From: Helicostylum pulchrum
Taxonomy: Eukaryota > Mucoromycota > Mucoromycetes > Mucorales > Mucoraceae
Length of the DNA: 64,000 nt
Assembly (NCBI GenBank): GCA_025677825.1
Contig: JAIXMO010000009.1
Span: 1 to 64,000, forward strand
Direction: 5' to 3'
Positions 1 through 12,114 of the stretch are shown piece by piece (position 1 is the stretch's first letter; each line of letters starts with the position of its first letter). The notes under the pieces are model-generated. The model ran no database searches, had not been told where the DNA came from, and saw nothing but the letters and a program-made list of their open reading frames with translations. The translations under genes and the position numbers were made by a program.

Positions 1-103
1 AGATTAATGTGTTTGGTTATTTTTTAAAGCAGCGCGTTTTTTTTCCTATTATTCGCGAAAAGACCCGCCTCTTCAACTTTCGCGTTTTTTTTTTAAAAAA
101 AAA

Positions 104-1482
104 ATGTCTTCATGGGGTGGATCGTCGTCTTTTATACCAAAGATTGGTTCCAGTAAAAAAGTAGTTAGTTTATCAAAGTCTAAGACTACCGTTTTAAGAG
201 AAGAACCTACGGAATCATTGAAACTTTCTTTACAAGAATTACCAGAAGTAAAAAAAACAAAAACAAAAAAAGATCAATTCTTTTAGGCAACAACTAAATT
301 TATTAAAAAAAAAACAGGTCGAAGGAAAAGGAAAGGGTCGTATGGAAGAACCGCTTTACATTTTACAACAAATCAAGCAAGAACAAGGTGATATAGACAT
401 GGAAGAAGATGAATCATTTTGGCAAGAAGCCACTTTAAAAACCATGGAGATGGATGAACTCGTCGATACTGAAACACCTCGGTTCGAGTCGCTTTCTGTA
501 AATGATGAACCCTCACCTAAACCTACTGCTACATTAAAACGTAAACGAGTAGGAGAAGACGTTTTTACCAGAGAATCAGTAAAGCAATGGCAAGGTTCTC
601 GTATAAAAGCATGGGAAAATAGATACATGGTAAATAATTTACATTACAATTCCAAACAAAAAACATCATCTCAAAACTAATGTATATAGTGAAAAAAAAA
701 AAAAAACAGAGTCCCGAAGGGTTTTATTATAGATTTGTTGCACCTGGTGAAGGACAACAAAATGGTGGTTGGTCAGCTCAGGAGCAAAAATTATTTATGA
801 ACAGGTATAATGAATGGATCAGTAAAGGTTACAAGATCGGGTCATCTTGGGGTTTATTTAGTTGCGGTATTCCTCATCGGGTTGGGTATCAATGTATGAA
901 CTATTATCGTAAGTTGGTCAGCGACGGTAAACTGCAAGATGACAGCTATATCACTGTCGATGGAAAATTAAAGCAAGTACATAAGGAACGGTTATCTGGT
1001 ACTGTACCAAACACAGAATTGGGTCCAGAATGGAAGGACCCGGAAGTAAAAGAGGACGAAAAAAACATTAATCAATGGTTAAAAGAATTTCATGGTCGTT
1101 CTGGACAATCCCTTACCACACCAAAATTCAAACCCAAAGTAGTGACACCACGCATCGTAACAAAAAAGCGATCCAATATATCTGATCTTGTTAAAAAGAT
1201 GCCACCAAAACAATTTATTGAGGGAGAAGAAGATGATTTTATGATGATGGAATCTGAACCTGAGGTAGCTCATTTGCAAGCTCGAGATTGGGAGACTGAA
1301 TGGAATGATAGATTACGAAACTATCGAAAGTTTTTAACGTAATAATGTTCTTAATATGACCTTTGGTTACTGTAACTGACTTTTATATATGTGTATAGAC
1401 CTTATCTTGATAAATATAATAGCGATCAATATTGGTACGCTAAACAAGACTGGCGTAGAAGTCTTATCACAACCGAATTGTA

Positions 1483-1548
<66 letters not shown>

Positions 1549-2550
1549 CTTTTACCTAAATCACTGATGCAATTTAATTTAGATTATTACAAAAGAGTAT
1601 AGTTAAAAAGACGTCTCAACCACCTCCACTATCCACCAGCTCTAGTGACCCACCTTCTAAAATCCAACAATCCTCGCTCTCACGATTTTTTACCGGTGTC
1701 AAGAAACGAAAAGTCGATACGCCGGACGAATTTATATCCCACGTTCGAATTCCTAACGATCTATACAGTGGAGTCAAAAGAATCCAACCATTATCAACCA
1801 AAACACAAATAGAAGAATTCAAGCAAAGTTATATAGAATTAGATGATATGAATGATTGTATACCTTTACTAGATGATATATTACAACTAGCAACAGATGC
1901 ATCATCTTTAGAGTGTATCTTGGTTGATCCACCATGGGAGTTTTATGTTGCTGATGGAAAGAACGATGGTAGCTGTACTTGGAACTTGATGGATTTTCAA
2001 AAATTAATAGAGCCAGTGTCTACGCATATGACAGCTGGTATGATTTTTGTTTGGTCACACAAGTTAATTCAGGCAGATATTGTGCGTATTATGTATACTA
2101 TGAGTAAGTGCTCCCCCTTATTATTATTTTTAAAAAAACGATGTCAAGATGATTAAATATATCTGTATAGATTGTAAATATGTTGAAAACCTAGTTTGGT
2201 TTAAAAAGTCAGTAAACAATGTGCAACTAGACGAACCGAGCCCATACTTTAGTTCTACAAAGGAAATCTTACTGATGTTTAAAAAAGGTGAAGGGTTTGA
2301 ATTAAGACACCAACGATCTCCCGATGTAATTATAGACTTTGAATTACCAAGGAATCAATGGATCCATGATGAATTTACTGTACCTAAACCTATTGGTGTA
2401 TACGATATGATTGAGACTTTATTACCGAGAGCTATATATGACTCTGAATTAAAGAGAGGTAAATTCTTGGAATTATGGGCAAAGAAGGCAAGTCCTCGTA
2501 GAGAAGGATGGCTTGCTATTCATCAAAATAAACCACAGAATAAAAAATAA
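104..2550 (+). CDS. Myb/SANT-like + MT-A70 adenine methyltransferase fusion protein
   Basis: Six exons join in frame: 104-247, 318-629, 710-1338, 1399-1479, 1583-2103, 2171-2550, giving 688 aa. The N-terminal third is charged and low complexity. Residues about 173-222 hold a Myb/SANT-like block (GGWSAQEQKLFMNRY ... GYQCMNYYRKL). The C-terminal part is an MT-A70 domain with the catalytic DPPW at about 504-507 (codons 1926-1937), then FVWSHK, YVENLVWFKKS and a final FLELWAKK...GW block. MT-A70 enzymes transfer a methyl group from SAM to adenine N6 in RNA or DNA. The intact DPPW argues for an active subunit rather than a METTL14-type partner. DNA 6mA is abundant in early-diverging fungi, so a DNA methylase role is plausible but inferred. 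Two separate genes are possible in principle, but introns 1339-1398 and 1480-1582 have good sites and preserve the frame, and no ATG-led start with a promoter is seen between the two parts. Confidence 0.8.
1485..1540. repeat. 56-nt poly-T run inside an intron
   Basis: An uninterrupted T run directly follows the GTAAG donor of intron 4 of the Myb-MT-A70 gene. Its exact length is likely unstable or affected by assembly, but the flanking splice sites still fit. Confidence 0.9.
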
Positions 2551-2647
2551 TTTAAACCGACAGTTAAAATATTAAAACACCGCTTTTCTTTTTACAAAAA
2601 AAAAAGACCACACTTTTTCTCTTTTCTTTTAAAAATAAACTTTAAAC

Positions 2648-3642
2648 ATGTTGCAAACCTCTAGAACTCAAAAAGAAGCCGGTGATCTTCTTGGTACTTA
2701 TATGCTTCAAGGATGGGTAATAACAATAATAAAGAAGAAAAAAAAACCTTAGTATACAACACGGGTTACTTATAAAAAAAATACCTAGATCATGACAGAT
2801 GAAATCTGTCCTATCGAATCTTGTACCTTTCCTTTAATGAGCTCCAAAAACAGATCCCTTCAATTCTGTACGTTTCACGATGCACTTCCTACTGGAGCAG
2901 CAAAAGATAGCTACAAGTCTAAAGCAGTAGAGGAAAAAGTCGATGATGACATGTCTGATGAATTGGCTATTCGTCGTCACAGAAGAGAACAATCTTCCAA
3001 GGCATCTCAATTAATTGGACAAAAGATGTTGCAACGCTGGGCTCTTTTAAATGAACACTGTCCTAACGAATCTTGTTACGCTGTAAGTAGTAATATAATA
3101 TGCGAGGGTAGTAATTATGTGTCTAATTTTTATTGCAGGTACCTTTGGTTCGCAACCCAGAAACTAAGCACATGTATTGTGTTATTTGTGAAAATATCAT
3201 TTTGACTGAAGCTGAAGCAGCTGTGGTAGAGCAAAGAAAAGGGCAACAACAAAAGAAGCAACAGCAACTGGAACAGCAACAGGGACAGGAAAAGCAGCAA
3301 TTACAACAACAACAGCAACAATTGCAACAACAGCAACAGTTGCAACAACAGCAACAACAACAACCTAAATTAGTTCACTCCCCAATCGTGTCTCCAATGA
3401 TCGAAGAGCGCAAGAGACAAAAAATCGAGCCCAAGACACCCGAACAAAATATATCCACGCACTTTTCATCCACCAGTGTAGTTGCCACACTATCCATGAA
3501 AATGAACCAATTGACCGAACGAGTAAAAGACAGTCAAGATCCTACTGAACTTGGACAGCTATTTAAAGCCGTTAAATTATGTGCTAATGCAATCCAAGCT
3601 TGTGTTGAAGCAGGCCAAGTGTACGATAGAGATTTAGCTTAG
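2648..3642 (+). CDS. ZNRD2 / Sjogren-scleroderma autoantigen 1-like zinc-ribbon protein
   Basis: Three exons (2648-2716, 2789-3082, 3139-3642) give 288 aa. The start ATG at 2648 lies 97 bp after the preceding stop. The N-terminus reads LGTYMLQGWIM followed by a Cys-pair segment (ICPIESCTFPL ... FCTFH), the Auto_anti-p27 pattern. A second, similar unit follows (IGQKMLQRWALLNEHCP ... YCVICENI), so the domain is duplicated. A Q-rich stretch (residues about 155-190, coded 3240-3365) separates it from a C-terminal helical tail. ZNRD2 proteins are small zinc proteins linked to centromere or DNA-damage biology in animals; the fungal role is unknown. Note that the first unit has His where the last Cys is expected (FCTFH), so metal binding there may differ. 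Confidence 0.72.
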
Positions 3643-4935
3643 TTTTTTTTTTTTATCTATTTGTATATCTCGGATAAATTCAGTCTGGATCAATGTTTCC
3701 GGTTCCTCTTTTTAAAATAATGACAGAAATTACAATATTTTGAAGCGTGACAATTAAATAAACAGTTTTCTAGCGAACTGAATTAGCTTTTGTTTCAACT
3801 TAATCCTTTATACTTTGTATCGAAAATAAAATACTGCTTTTCGTAATTTTCTCATCTATCTTTAATGAAGTAGTATATAATAACTAAGAAGGATATTATT
3901 ATACATACTTGAGCTACTAGTTGACGATATGAATTAAGAAACATATGATAGATTCATCTAACGAGAGTAACTTAGAAGCCAAATATACCTGTAATTCTAA
4001 TTCGAAATTTGCTAGTAGACTGAGATTGAATCAATGGTACTCTTCTGAAGGACGCGGAGATATACAAATAGATAAAAAAAAATGGGAGAGCTGAAGTGGT
4101 ACTGTGTGTATCGAATCAACAATGTAAGTCTACGTTTACCAATAGAACATTTTTCAGAGCTCACAGGGAATCGATGATTAAATTTGTCATACCAGCCTTT
4201 AATGAAAATAAATTTGACTATGAGATTCCACATTTCGTTAAATATTAATGTGTTATGCACCATCGTGATAGGTTTTCTGATAATTAAATCGATTACCTTT
4301 GACAGCATTGGTGATGCTCGATTGTAAGTTCGTAGTGAAGAATACGTTGTTCGTATTATTCGAACAATTTCTAACATACCATGAAGCTTTAGTACATAAT
4401 GGTAAGTAAATAAAAAGGCATTGCTATGCCGTTACTTGTTATTTAGTTGGAAGGTAGTGTAGATTCATGTTAATCGCGATGGAAGTAAAAAAACATATTC
4501 GTATCCTCTACAGAAGTGGAGCTAAACTTTTGTATAGGTAACGATTCAAGTTTCATATAAATTATGACCTTCAATAATAACCCTCGTTTTGAAAACGGGA
4601 AGATCAAATAATAAATTGTTAGGAAACCTATTACGAAGGCTTCAAAATCGTTTTTATTTTTATTTTTTACATTGATCATTGACGCGCTTAGTTAGGCTCC
4701 ATATATTGCAAGGCTAAAGGTGTACTGATTTGACTGTTTGAGACACCAACCTCTTTTAAGTTACCAATTCAGCGAGAAAGAAGACGATGGCCCAGTACAA
4801 GAACGCTCAGCTACTAACCCTCCTTCCAAGACTCATGATCAAGAAACGGACTTCGCCTAATAGTAAATGCTTTACTGCAGTCCCATACGAAAAATAAATT
4901 ACTGGTAAGCAAAACTTACAGCAGAATAAGAATAG
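3643..4935. other. Gene-poor stretch with possible coding remnants
   Basis: AT-rich, without a convincing intact gene. A 121-codon open frame on the minus strand (4012-4377) and a 69-codon one (4470-4679) show no motif I recognise. A short plus-strand frame around 4778-4861 (ending PSKTHDQETDFA before TAA) looks compositionally coding but has no start. These may be the tail of the decayed F-box locus or other debris. Confidence 0.4.
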
Positions 4936-6653
4936 TTAGTTCGTATTACTACTATGATTTACATGAATTATAGGGGTTGGAATACGCATTGTTCCAATCG
5001 AAGTTGTAGACATATTAATAGATTCTCTAGACGTATTTAACTTTAAACGGCAATTATCTAAGCTAACAAAGTCTAGCGAGTTGAATTGGCGTAGGAGCGA
5101 GTTCAAGACGGGAAGATCAAATGTACAGTTGTAGAATTCCAATCTTTTAAGGTGTTGTATCTCTGGTGATATAGTGTCTGGAAATATAGTCGAAATAAAA
5201 GCCCAACCTTTGAGAATAAGTGTTTTTAGATTTACATGTTCTTCCCTAAAAAGAGCAATTAAACATTCTCTAATATTTATATCGTCTGCAGATGAACTTA
5301 TATATTCTACTTGAGACACAGTGTCATCTGTCCAAATCAAACTATTAAACTTTTCTGAATGAACCAGACCTTTGTATTTAAACGTTATGGCAGGGTTAGA
5401 GTTGCTTTCTTCGATAATTAGCGATATACGCTGGTCACCAAATTTGAACAACAAATGAATACTTTGTGGCGATTGTTTCTTTACCCGAGACCACTTATTC
5501 GTAAGGTATGTCGCTTGCAAATGCCCAGTTACTTTGATGAGATACTCTGGTACCAAGCCAAAAGTATCGAAAAATATATCTGCTATAGTAGGGTCCACAG
5601 TATCTGATGGTCATAGCGCGTTTTCGTCACCGTCCTTTTTAAGAGTAAAAATGTTTAGAATTAATTCCTTCAGATTTGGATATGTGTAGATTTTTTGCTC
5701 CTCATGCTCACTTTGACGCGAATCCAGGTGATTGTCGAAAAAGTAAGCAGTCAATGTTTTTAATTTAGGAAGATGTGGTAGCATTAAATCCAATCCATAT
5801 AAACCAGCCAGTATACCCTTTTCGATACCTAATGTTTCTACCGCAATAAAATCTCTAAAACAGTGATAGCTACGAGCACCAATCATTTCCAATGTTATAT
5901 GCAAACTTTTAAGAGAATCGCGCATGTCATACGCACAGAGATAATATTGAGCCAGAGAAGCAAAGTCCTTTCCTGTTGGTTCAGGTAAAACCAATACTCA
6001 TTGCTGATAATAATCGAAGAAAAGTACGTCCATGCAGTGGAATCAAACGTGGTATCGGAGGCAAACGCGACTCTCTCTACGTTTGGTATAAGTTTCATCA
6101 GCATACTAAGATATCAATTGCTTTATGGCAAAGGAATCCCCCTCTTCGTCTATAATAGCCATTGCCTCTGCTCCACTCTCATCATATATGTTTCCACGGC
6201 CATCCTCATTTAGTTATACTAAATTCGACATCTTGTTTTTTTTTTAAATCTTCAAAATGGTTAAAGAGAATCCGTGAAATTAGTTTCGAATTTTAGACTA
6301 ATTTACTTTTTTAAAGGCACAAAAATAATATTTTTTACTCCGCCATTTTTTTTTAAAAATCTTCAAATTGGGGGTGGAATCACTATATCAAGTTCTTCTA
6401 TTTTGGCTGCAATATGAAAGCTTTTGAAAGTAATATTTTTACATACTTTCCAACATCAAATGACGAGAAAAGGATTTTATATACCTTGCTGTCAGTAGTA
6501 TTCGAGTCGATTAATATAGTGTTGTATGTCAAGGATAAGTAAATGTTGAACCATTGTTTATTAACAAACAAACATTTTATTTTTTTGGCAATCTCTTCCA
6601 CATTTACTTACAATGAGTAGAAGGATTTCGCTCGGTAGGCTGTCCCATCTCAT
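4936..6653 (-). pseudogene. Decayed F-box/LRR-like gene
   Basis: The 5' end (ATG at 6653) reads MRWDSLPSEILLLI, a classic F-box opening, but the F-box then changes frame: the continuation (IKCLFVNKQWFNIYLSLTY, 6398-6601) is in another frame. Further 3', a frame with IPNVERVAFA (5895-6104) must shift to reach the next block (5611-5994), and an in-frame TGA at 5611-5613 separates that block from the last one (4936-5598). The C-terminal blocks have LRR-like leucine spacing (HLKRLEFYNCTFDLPVLNSL). Introns cannot easily explain the breaks because the gaps are only about 25-30 nt or lack sites. F-box proteins are substrate adaptors of SCF ubiquitin ligases and form large, fast-turnover families in these fungi. 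Sequencing errors are an alternative for single breaks, but four make decay likelier. Confidence 0.65.
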
Positions 6654-7016
6654 GTTGTTTGTAATCATAATAGGGAGGGAAAAAAAGTGTCAATTAAAAT
6701 TACTATTATAATTACAGGTAGATAAAGTTGCTGCCCATCTCAATGATTAAAGCTGAAGTCACATCACTCCATGTAAGTAATTATTGTATACATTCACCGA
6801 TAAATCATTACTTTTTGGCCAGCCAGTGGAATTAAGAAAGTTTGGAGTTAATCTTGATGCACCAAAAGATATACTAGGTCCAAAACACTCTTAATAATAA
6901 TCTTTAATTAAACTCTCGAAAACAATAAATATATTGAAATTCATGGAACACAAGAAGACTATCAATAAACTTAGTTTTTTAAGCAGCAAAACGTCTTCAA
7001 ATTTATGCAAAAAAAT
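6654..7016. other. Intergenic, nothing recognised
   Basis: A 363-bp AT-rich spacer between the decayed F-box locus and the stop codon of the OMA1-like gene. No RNA gene, repeat or coding frame is evident. Confidence 0.5.
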
Positions 7017-8574
7017 TTAATTTATTATTTCAGTTTGGCTTGCAGACCAACCAGACAGGTACGCTACCCAATTATACACGTGGCCTAACAGTGAATGAGA
7101 ATCTAAATGAGTAACTTGTAAATTATGCTGTAAATCTTCACTAAATATAAACTCTCTAGGTGGACCATTTAATTTTAATGCATCGTTATATAATTTTATG
7201 GCTTCTTCCATATTCTCTTGCATATATTCAATTCTTTCTATATTAGGTGGATGACTAGAACCAAACCAAGAATTGACAAGTGAATCAAAGAATTCTCGTA
7301 CACCATACTCAAGGTCTTTGTATTTCTCTGGTTCATCTGGTTTTGGTATCGATCTTTTAGCAGCGTTTAATGCTCTGTTTTCTATTGCTGGTACTTTCTC
7401 TTTGTGTTTATTCTCTTGCTTTAATTCTACTTCTAAATCAGCCATTCTTTGCCAAACATCAATCGCTACTCGAGGATCGTACCCAGCTTTAGCCAATATT
7501 TTTAAGCCTACTAAATCGGCTTCCTTTTCTAATCTTCGATTATATGTAGTTTGTGTTTCCATTGTAATAAATGTTGAAATATATTCATTGATAACTTGGT
7601 TGATGTACGGACCTAATGATTCAGTGACGATCCAAAATACACCACGAGTAATATCACCCAACATAAACATTAGTGAGGCAAAACCATGTTGTTCAACAAA
7701 ATGACGTTGTATCGAATGTGCAATTTCATGAGATAAAATAACTGCCATACGCGTTGTATTATATTCCATTTGATCAATTAATAAGTTGTAAACAATTAAA
7801 CGAGACCCAGCGCACATAGCATTGACTGTTGTTGAATCCCAAATGACATTAATTTCAAAGTCACGTTGAGGAGGTATTGGTAATAAATCAACCGGTTCGT
7901 CTTCTTCTTCCGTAACTAGTACCTCGGCATCACCTACTGTTGGTACCACCTGTATTTGCTTACTACGTTGATGCTTTGATTCTTCATCATAATTTCTAAC
8001 GGGTAAACGTATATCATCTACAGCTGCTGCCGATAAATTATCCACAATCGTCTGAAGCCACATGACCACCTCACTGTCTTTTGGAGCTACAAGTCCACTT
8101 TGAGATTCTAATAAACTATCTATTTCTGCTTCTACTATTTCCGTTTCTTCTTCTTCACTTAGATAAATTAATCTTAATCTGGAAGTATTTGGTGCCTGGT
8201 TTTTTTTTGTATTAGTAATTAAAAAAAAAAATTTTTTTCTCTCTTCAAATAGGTACCTGATCTAATCCTACGGCCAGTAAAAATGTGAAACCAAATAAAG
8301 GTATACCAGCTAATACTTTTGCAATTGTATCTGCTTTACCACCTCTTCTAAAGGTATGAGGTAATAAAGTTAAAGACGTTTTTGAAGATAATGAAACTAA
8401 ACTAACGAGCTTTCCAGTCTTGAGTGCTCCAAGAATGAAGAGCGGAATGGGGAAGATTGGTACTTTTGTTGGTTTACTTGAATGAAATGCTCGACAATTT
8501 ATTTTCGTAGGTGGTAGTCTGCTGCTGCATATTGAACGACTAAATTTTGTGGATTTTAAAATTGTTTGTATCAT
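7017..8574 (-). CDS. OMA1: OMA1-like mitochondrial M48 metallopeptidase
   Basis: Two exons (8574-8257 and 8195-7017; 61-nt intron with GTACCT...ACCAG) give 498 aa. The N-terminus is Ser/Arg-rich with an RAFHSS-type presequence, followed by a hydrophobic segment (IPLFGFTFLLAVGL) that should anchor the protein in the inner membrane. The zinc site HEIAH is at about residue 262, with the third-ligand region EKEADLVGLKILAKAGYDP about 65 residues later, as in M48 peptidases. OMA1 is an ATP-independent inner-membrane protease that cleaves regulatory substrates under mitochondrial stress. It is longer than yeast Oma1 (345 aa), mostly from an acidic insert (EEEDEPVDLLP) before the catalytic part and a C-terminal extension. 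It is divergently arranged with the next gene. Confidence 0.88.
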
Positions 8575-9043
8575 TTCTTGGTTTTGATACTTTATCGTGA
8601 CACCTAAAATAAAAAAAAAGAGAGAAAAAGGGGGAGATGATAGTTTTTTTTTATAAATGTATTACTTTATACTCCCGAGAAAAAAAAAATATTTTTTTTT
8701 TTACATATACAGCCTTTTTGCGTTACAATCATTTTATGTATTTTATGAACCTACATAATACATGGCTGATTGTTAAGTATATTTAGTAGAATGTAAGAAT
8801 AATATCGTAGCAGTACCCAAATAGTGAGTGTATATTAACATTGTAAGGAAGATAAAGTCGAAAAAGCCGACATGTATGTGGTGCTAGTATGTAATAATGA
8901 TAGATGTACTTGTGTTTTTTGTGCCAAAATGTTTGGGAGATGTATGTAACACAAAAAAAAGTTTATGGCAACTAACCAAAACAAAAGACCTTTTTTTCCC
9001 TTTTTTACTTTTTTTCCTCCCCCCCCCCCTTTTAATAAAAACA
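8575..9043. promoter_or_regulatory. Shared divergent promoter region
   Basis: This 469-bp spacer lies between two genes reading away from each other. It holds poly-A/T blocks near both starts, including a long pyrimidine tract (C9 flanked by T runs, 9010-9035) just before the ATG at 9044. No specific factor site is claimed. Confidence 0.45.
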
Positions 9044-11136
9044 ATGACATTAATAGATATAAAAGAATTAGATTCAGTAAATACCAGAAATTTACTTAAT
9101 AGATTAGATGAATGGAGACGTGGTATCTGTTCAGACGGTACGTTATCGAAAGAACCTTGTTTTGTATTAGAGCATAGACCTATTATTACTATTCACCCTG
9201 ATCAATCACAACAAGTTGTCACAACGGAATTAATAACAGAACGAGAGTGGTCAGATAACCTCGTTGATTGTGGAGCGATGACACACTTAAACGACGATAT
9301 CCTTATGAAGACATTATCCGATCTATTTATGATCTTCCACTCAACCGACACGCCCAACAATTGTAATACGTTACATTCTATCCAGTTACAAAAACATGCA
9401 TCATTTAAAGTAGATAACATATTACGACCTACCAGACCACTTCAACAAAGCTTAAAAGAATTGTTTACCGACGACAATTTAAAATCCAAATGGGATAAAC
9501 TTGTCAACATTTGGACAACATATGGATACCTTTGGCCACGCAAAATTATAGTTGGTTATAAAACACACTTGAAACAATCTTATAAATTTATGGATAGTCT
9601 AGATAATACCAAAGGTTATTATTATACTTTAAGCAAACTGAAAGAAAAATTTCGTCATCAACCACAACCACAATCACAAAACAGTACGTTCGATTTAGAT
9701 TTATTTTTAAAAAATGCTACTGTTATTGCTCGCGTCGATTTGGCTCCTATTCATGAATTCTTTGACTTGGAATCAAGGACAAAAATCAATACATTAATTC
9801 ATGCCAAATTTATTCAAATACCAGTTTATTGTCCCATCAAAATTTATAATGTATTAACCAATAGTTATCTCTGTTGGGATCCATACAGTAACGCACAGCA
9901 AGATCCTTCATTTGATGGAGAGATGCATGATTATTTAGTACGCGCAGTAAGTGCAGACCCATTAGAACTAAGTAGATCTCCTGAAAGTCAATATATCTGG
10001 AGGATGACTTGGCGACCAACACAACTAGCTGAAACCAACGATATATTTGATCCTGAAGAACACCGTCCACAAACCATACGAGGTTGCAGTAAAGTATACC
10101 TTTACCCCGCCTGTAAATCCATAACACCAACAACCACAACCGCAGTAACAAAGAAACCCGCAAAACCAGTACATGATTCATCTTGGCGTATTCGAGACCG
10201 AATGATAGATGGGTCGGAATTAACAGATACACATCAAATGGTTTTATCGTGTCGACCCTACCGATACGAACTCAAATCACCACAGCACGAATTTTCTAAA
10301 CTTCGTCCACTTCGATTACTCTCCAACAAGCAGTACCTCAACGAAAAGATTGATTGGACCATTGAGTACCCCAACAATGGTCTTAAATACATGACTGATG
10401 CACAAGCTAATATCAAACTTAATTTCCATGAACACGTACGAAGGTTAAAACCAATCTTAATTGGCGATGTCATTCAATTACAACAAATCGGTTTGCTGAC
10501 TGCATTTAATCCCATCAGTAAACTAACAGGCGGTATTGAGCCACAACCAACCCATAGTGCCAATAGACGTACCATTGCTAAAAAACCAAGCTTCAAATCC
10601 AAAAATAAAAAGAACGTGTTATGTGTAGATGAAGATGTGACCATGGATAACTGGAGAGACAATACGTTTTGGAAAATTGAGTTAGCTTCAAAAGCAGACA
10701 TGAATAGACATTCAAGTCAGTTTATTCGATGGCCACAAAGTAACGCAGATCAAAAGTACGGGTATCCCAAAGACTATCATCAACTATTATCCCAAGGTAA
10801 AAATATATAGTAAATTACTTCTTTTTTTTTTTGATTTTAACAGTATACACATATATTTATATCTAAAAAGACGTTAGAGGTCATTTACCAATCTACTTGG
10901 ACAAAGATACAAATTCATTATCTAGTACCAAGACAGTTTCACTTAGAAGGTCAAAATCATTAGAATCTTTGAACACCACAATTCATGTACGTGATGATTC
11001 AGAAAAGGCACCGTATTTTGTTAATTTAGTAACTCATAAATCAAAATCAAAAATATTGACTCAAATCGCAAAGGTTTCTTTACAACCATTAGCTCAGCTA
11101 GTAAAACCATCAAGGTCAAAACAGCAAAAACAATAA
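9044..11136 (+). CDS. Uncharacterised 672-aa protein, possibly MACPF-like
   Basis: Two exons (9044-10796, 10871-11136). I chose ATG 9044 rather than an in-frame start at 8897 because the extra 49 codons are T-run-derived (FPFLLFFLPPP) and 9044 has a good ACAATGAC context. There is no signal peptide or membrane segment. A segment around residues 165-190 (TYGYLWPRKIIVGYKTHL) and a later IARVDLAPIHEFFD resemble fungal proteins with a MACPF-type fold. The middle (IPVYCPIKIYNVLTNSYLCW ... YIWRMTW) has the look of a beta-trefoil/MIR-like repeat region. Neither is certain. The short second exon ends in a basic, Ser-rich tail (LRRSKSLESL). Its stop is only 38 bp from the stop of the convergent CBP20 gene. 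Function unknown. Confidence 0.6.
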
Positions 11137-11174
11137 CCTTAATTTTTCTTTTTTTAAAAAAACCTTTATTTATT

Positions 11175-12114
11175 TTATTCTTCGTCTTCATCCTCATTTT
11201 CTCTGAAACGTGGATTCTATACATAAAAAAAAATTTGATAAATAACTTAAACTCTTTGCTTTTAATGGGAGGTTTTTTTTACCTGTTCCTTTTGACGTTT
11301 ACGAGAATCATCCTCATCATCATCGTTATATTTACGTTTACCACCTTTTTGATAATTGAAAAAAAACAATTTAGCTTGTATTCACATCAATAAAAAATAA
11401 AATAAAAATAAAAATAATTTACTTTGACCAGCAGCAGTTCTACTTTTATACTCTTCAGCACCTTGAGGAATATCCTTAATAGCCTCATAATTCTGCTTCA
11501 TATCTCTTTCACGATCCTGCTCAAGTTGTAAACGCATTCTATGACCCCACCCACCTCTTCCGACATCATACTCGGTACGATATTCATCTCTAACTTGTCC
11601 ACCACTTCTACCACGTCCAAACTGTCTTCCCTCTTTAAACCCAGGATCGAGATCACAACGGATAACACGTTCGTCTAATTTAGTTCCATTGGTGTACTTC
11701 ATGCAATCAAGTGCGTCACTACGATGATAATATCTGTTTATATAAAAAGAATGGAGTCAATTGCGTGTTTTTTTTTTTTTTTTTGGGTAAAGCATATATT
11801 TACTCTACAAAACAAAATCCACAAGGTGTCTTTTGATTACGATCAAGTCCCATAATAATACGTTTAATTTCTCCACACTTTCCAAACAATTCATAAATTT
11901 GTTCTTCGGTTGTAAAGAAAGATAAATTACCAACATAAAGTGTTGCTGTTGTGGAAAGATCATCAGTAAGTTGGTTGGAAGAACCCTAACGCATTTATAA
12001 AAAAAAAGCGTGTTATTTTATATTCTTTTTATTGCTTATTATTTAAAATAGTACCTGATATAATTGATCGCGATAACTAGAAGGCACTGCAAGTGAATTA
12101 ATAAGTGAAGCCAT
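11175..12114 (-). CDS. NCBP2: Nuclear cap-binding protein subunit 2 (CBP20)
   Basis: Five exons (12114-12055, 11985-11804, 11733-11423, 11344-11283, 11216-11175) give 218 aa. A single RRM carries RNP2 (LYVGNLSF) and RNP1 (CGFCFVEYY), followed by the diagnostic CBP20 tail ([20 protein letters not shown]). CBP20 binds the m7G cap with CBP80 in the nucleus and promotes splicing and export. The C-terminal extension after the conserved core ([17 protein letters not shown] and an acidic end) is spread over two short exons (62 and 42 nt). All intron phases agree. It is longer than human NCBP2 (156 aa) because of this tail. Confidence 0.95.

Noticed and set aside
5613..6000. Reading the F-box locus as an intact gene with tiny introns
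   Set aside because: The required introns would be about 25-30 nt, shorter than every convincing intron in the window, and would cut conserved LRR text.
8897..9043. Upstream in-frame extension of the 672-aa protein
   Set aside because: It starts from an ATG whose translation is homopolymer-driven, and the spacer is needed as a divergent promoter.
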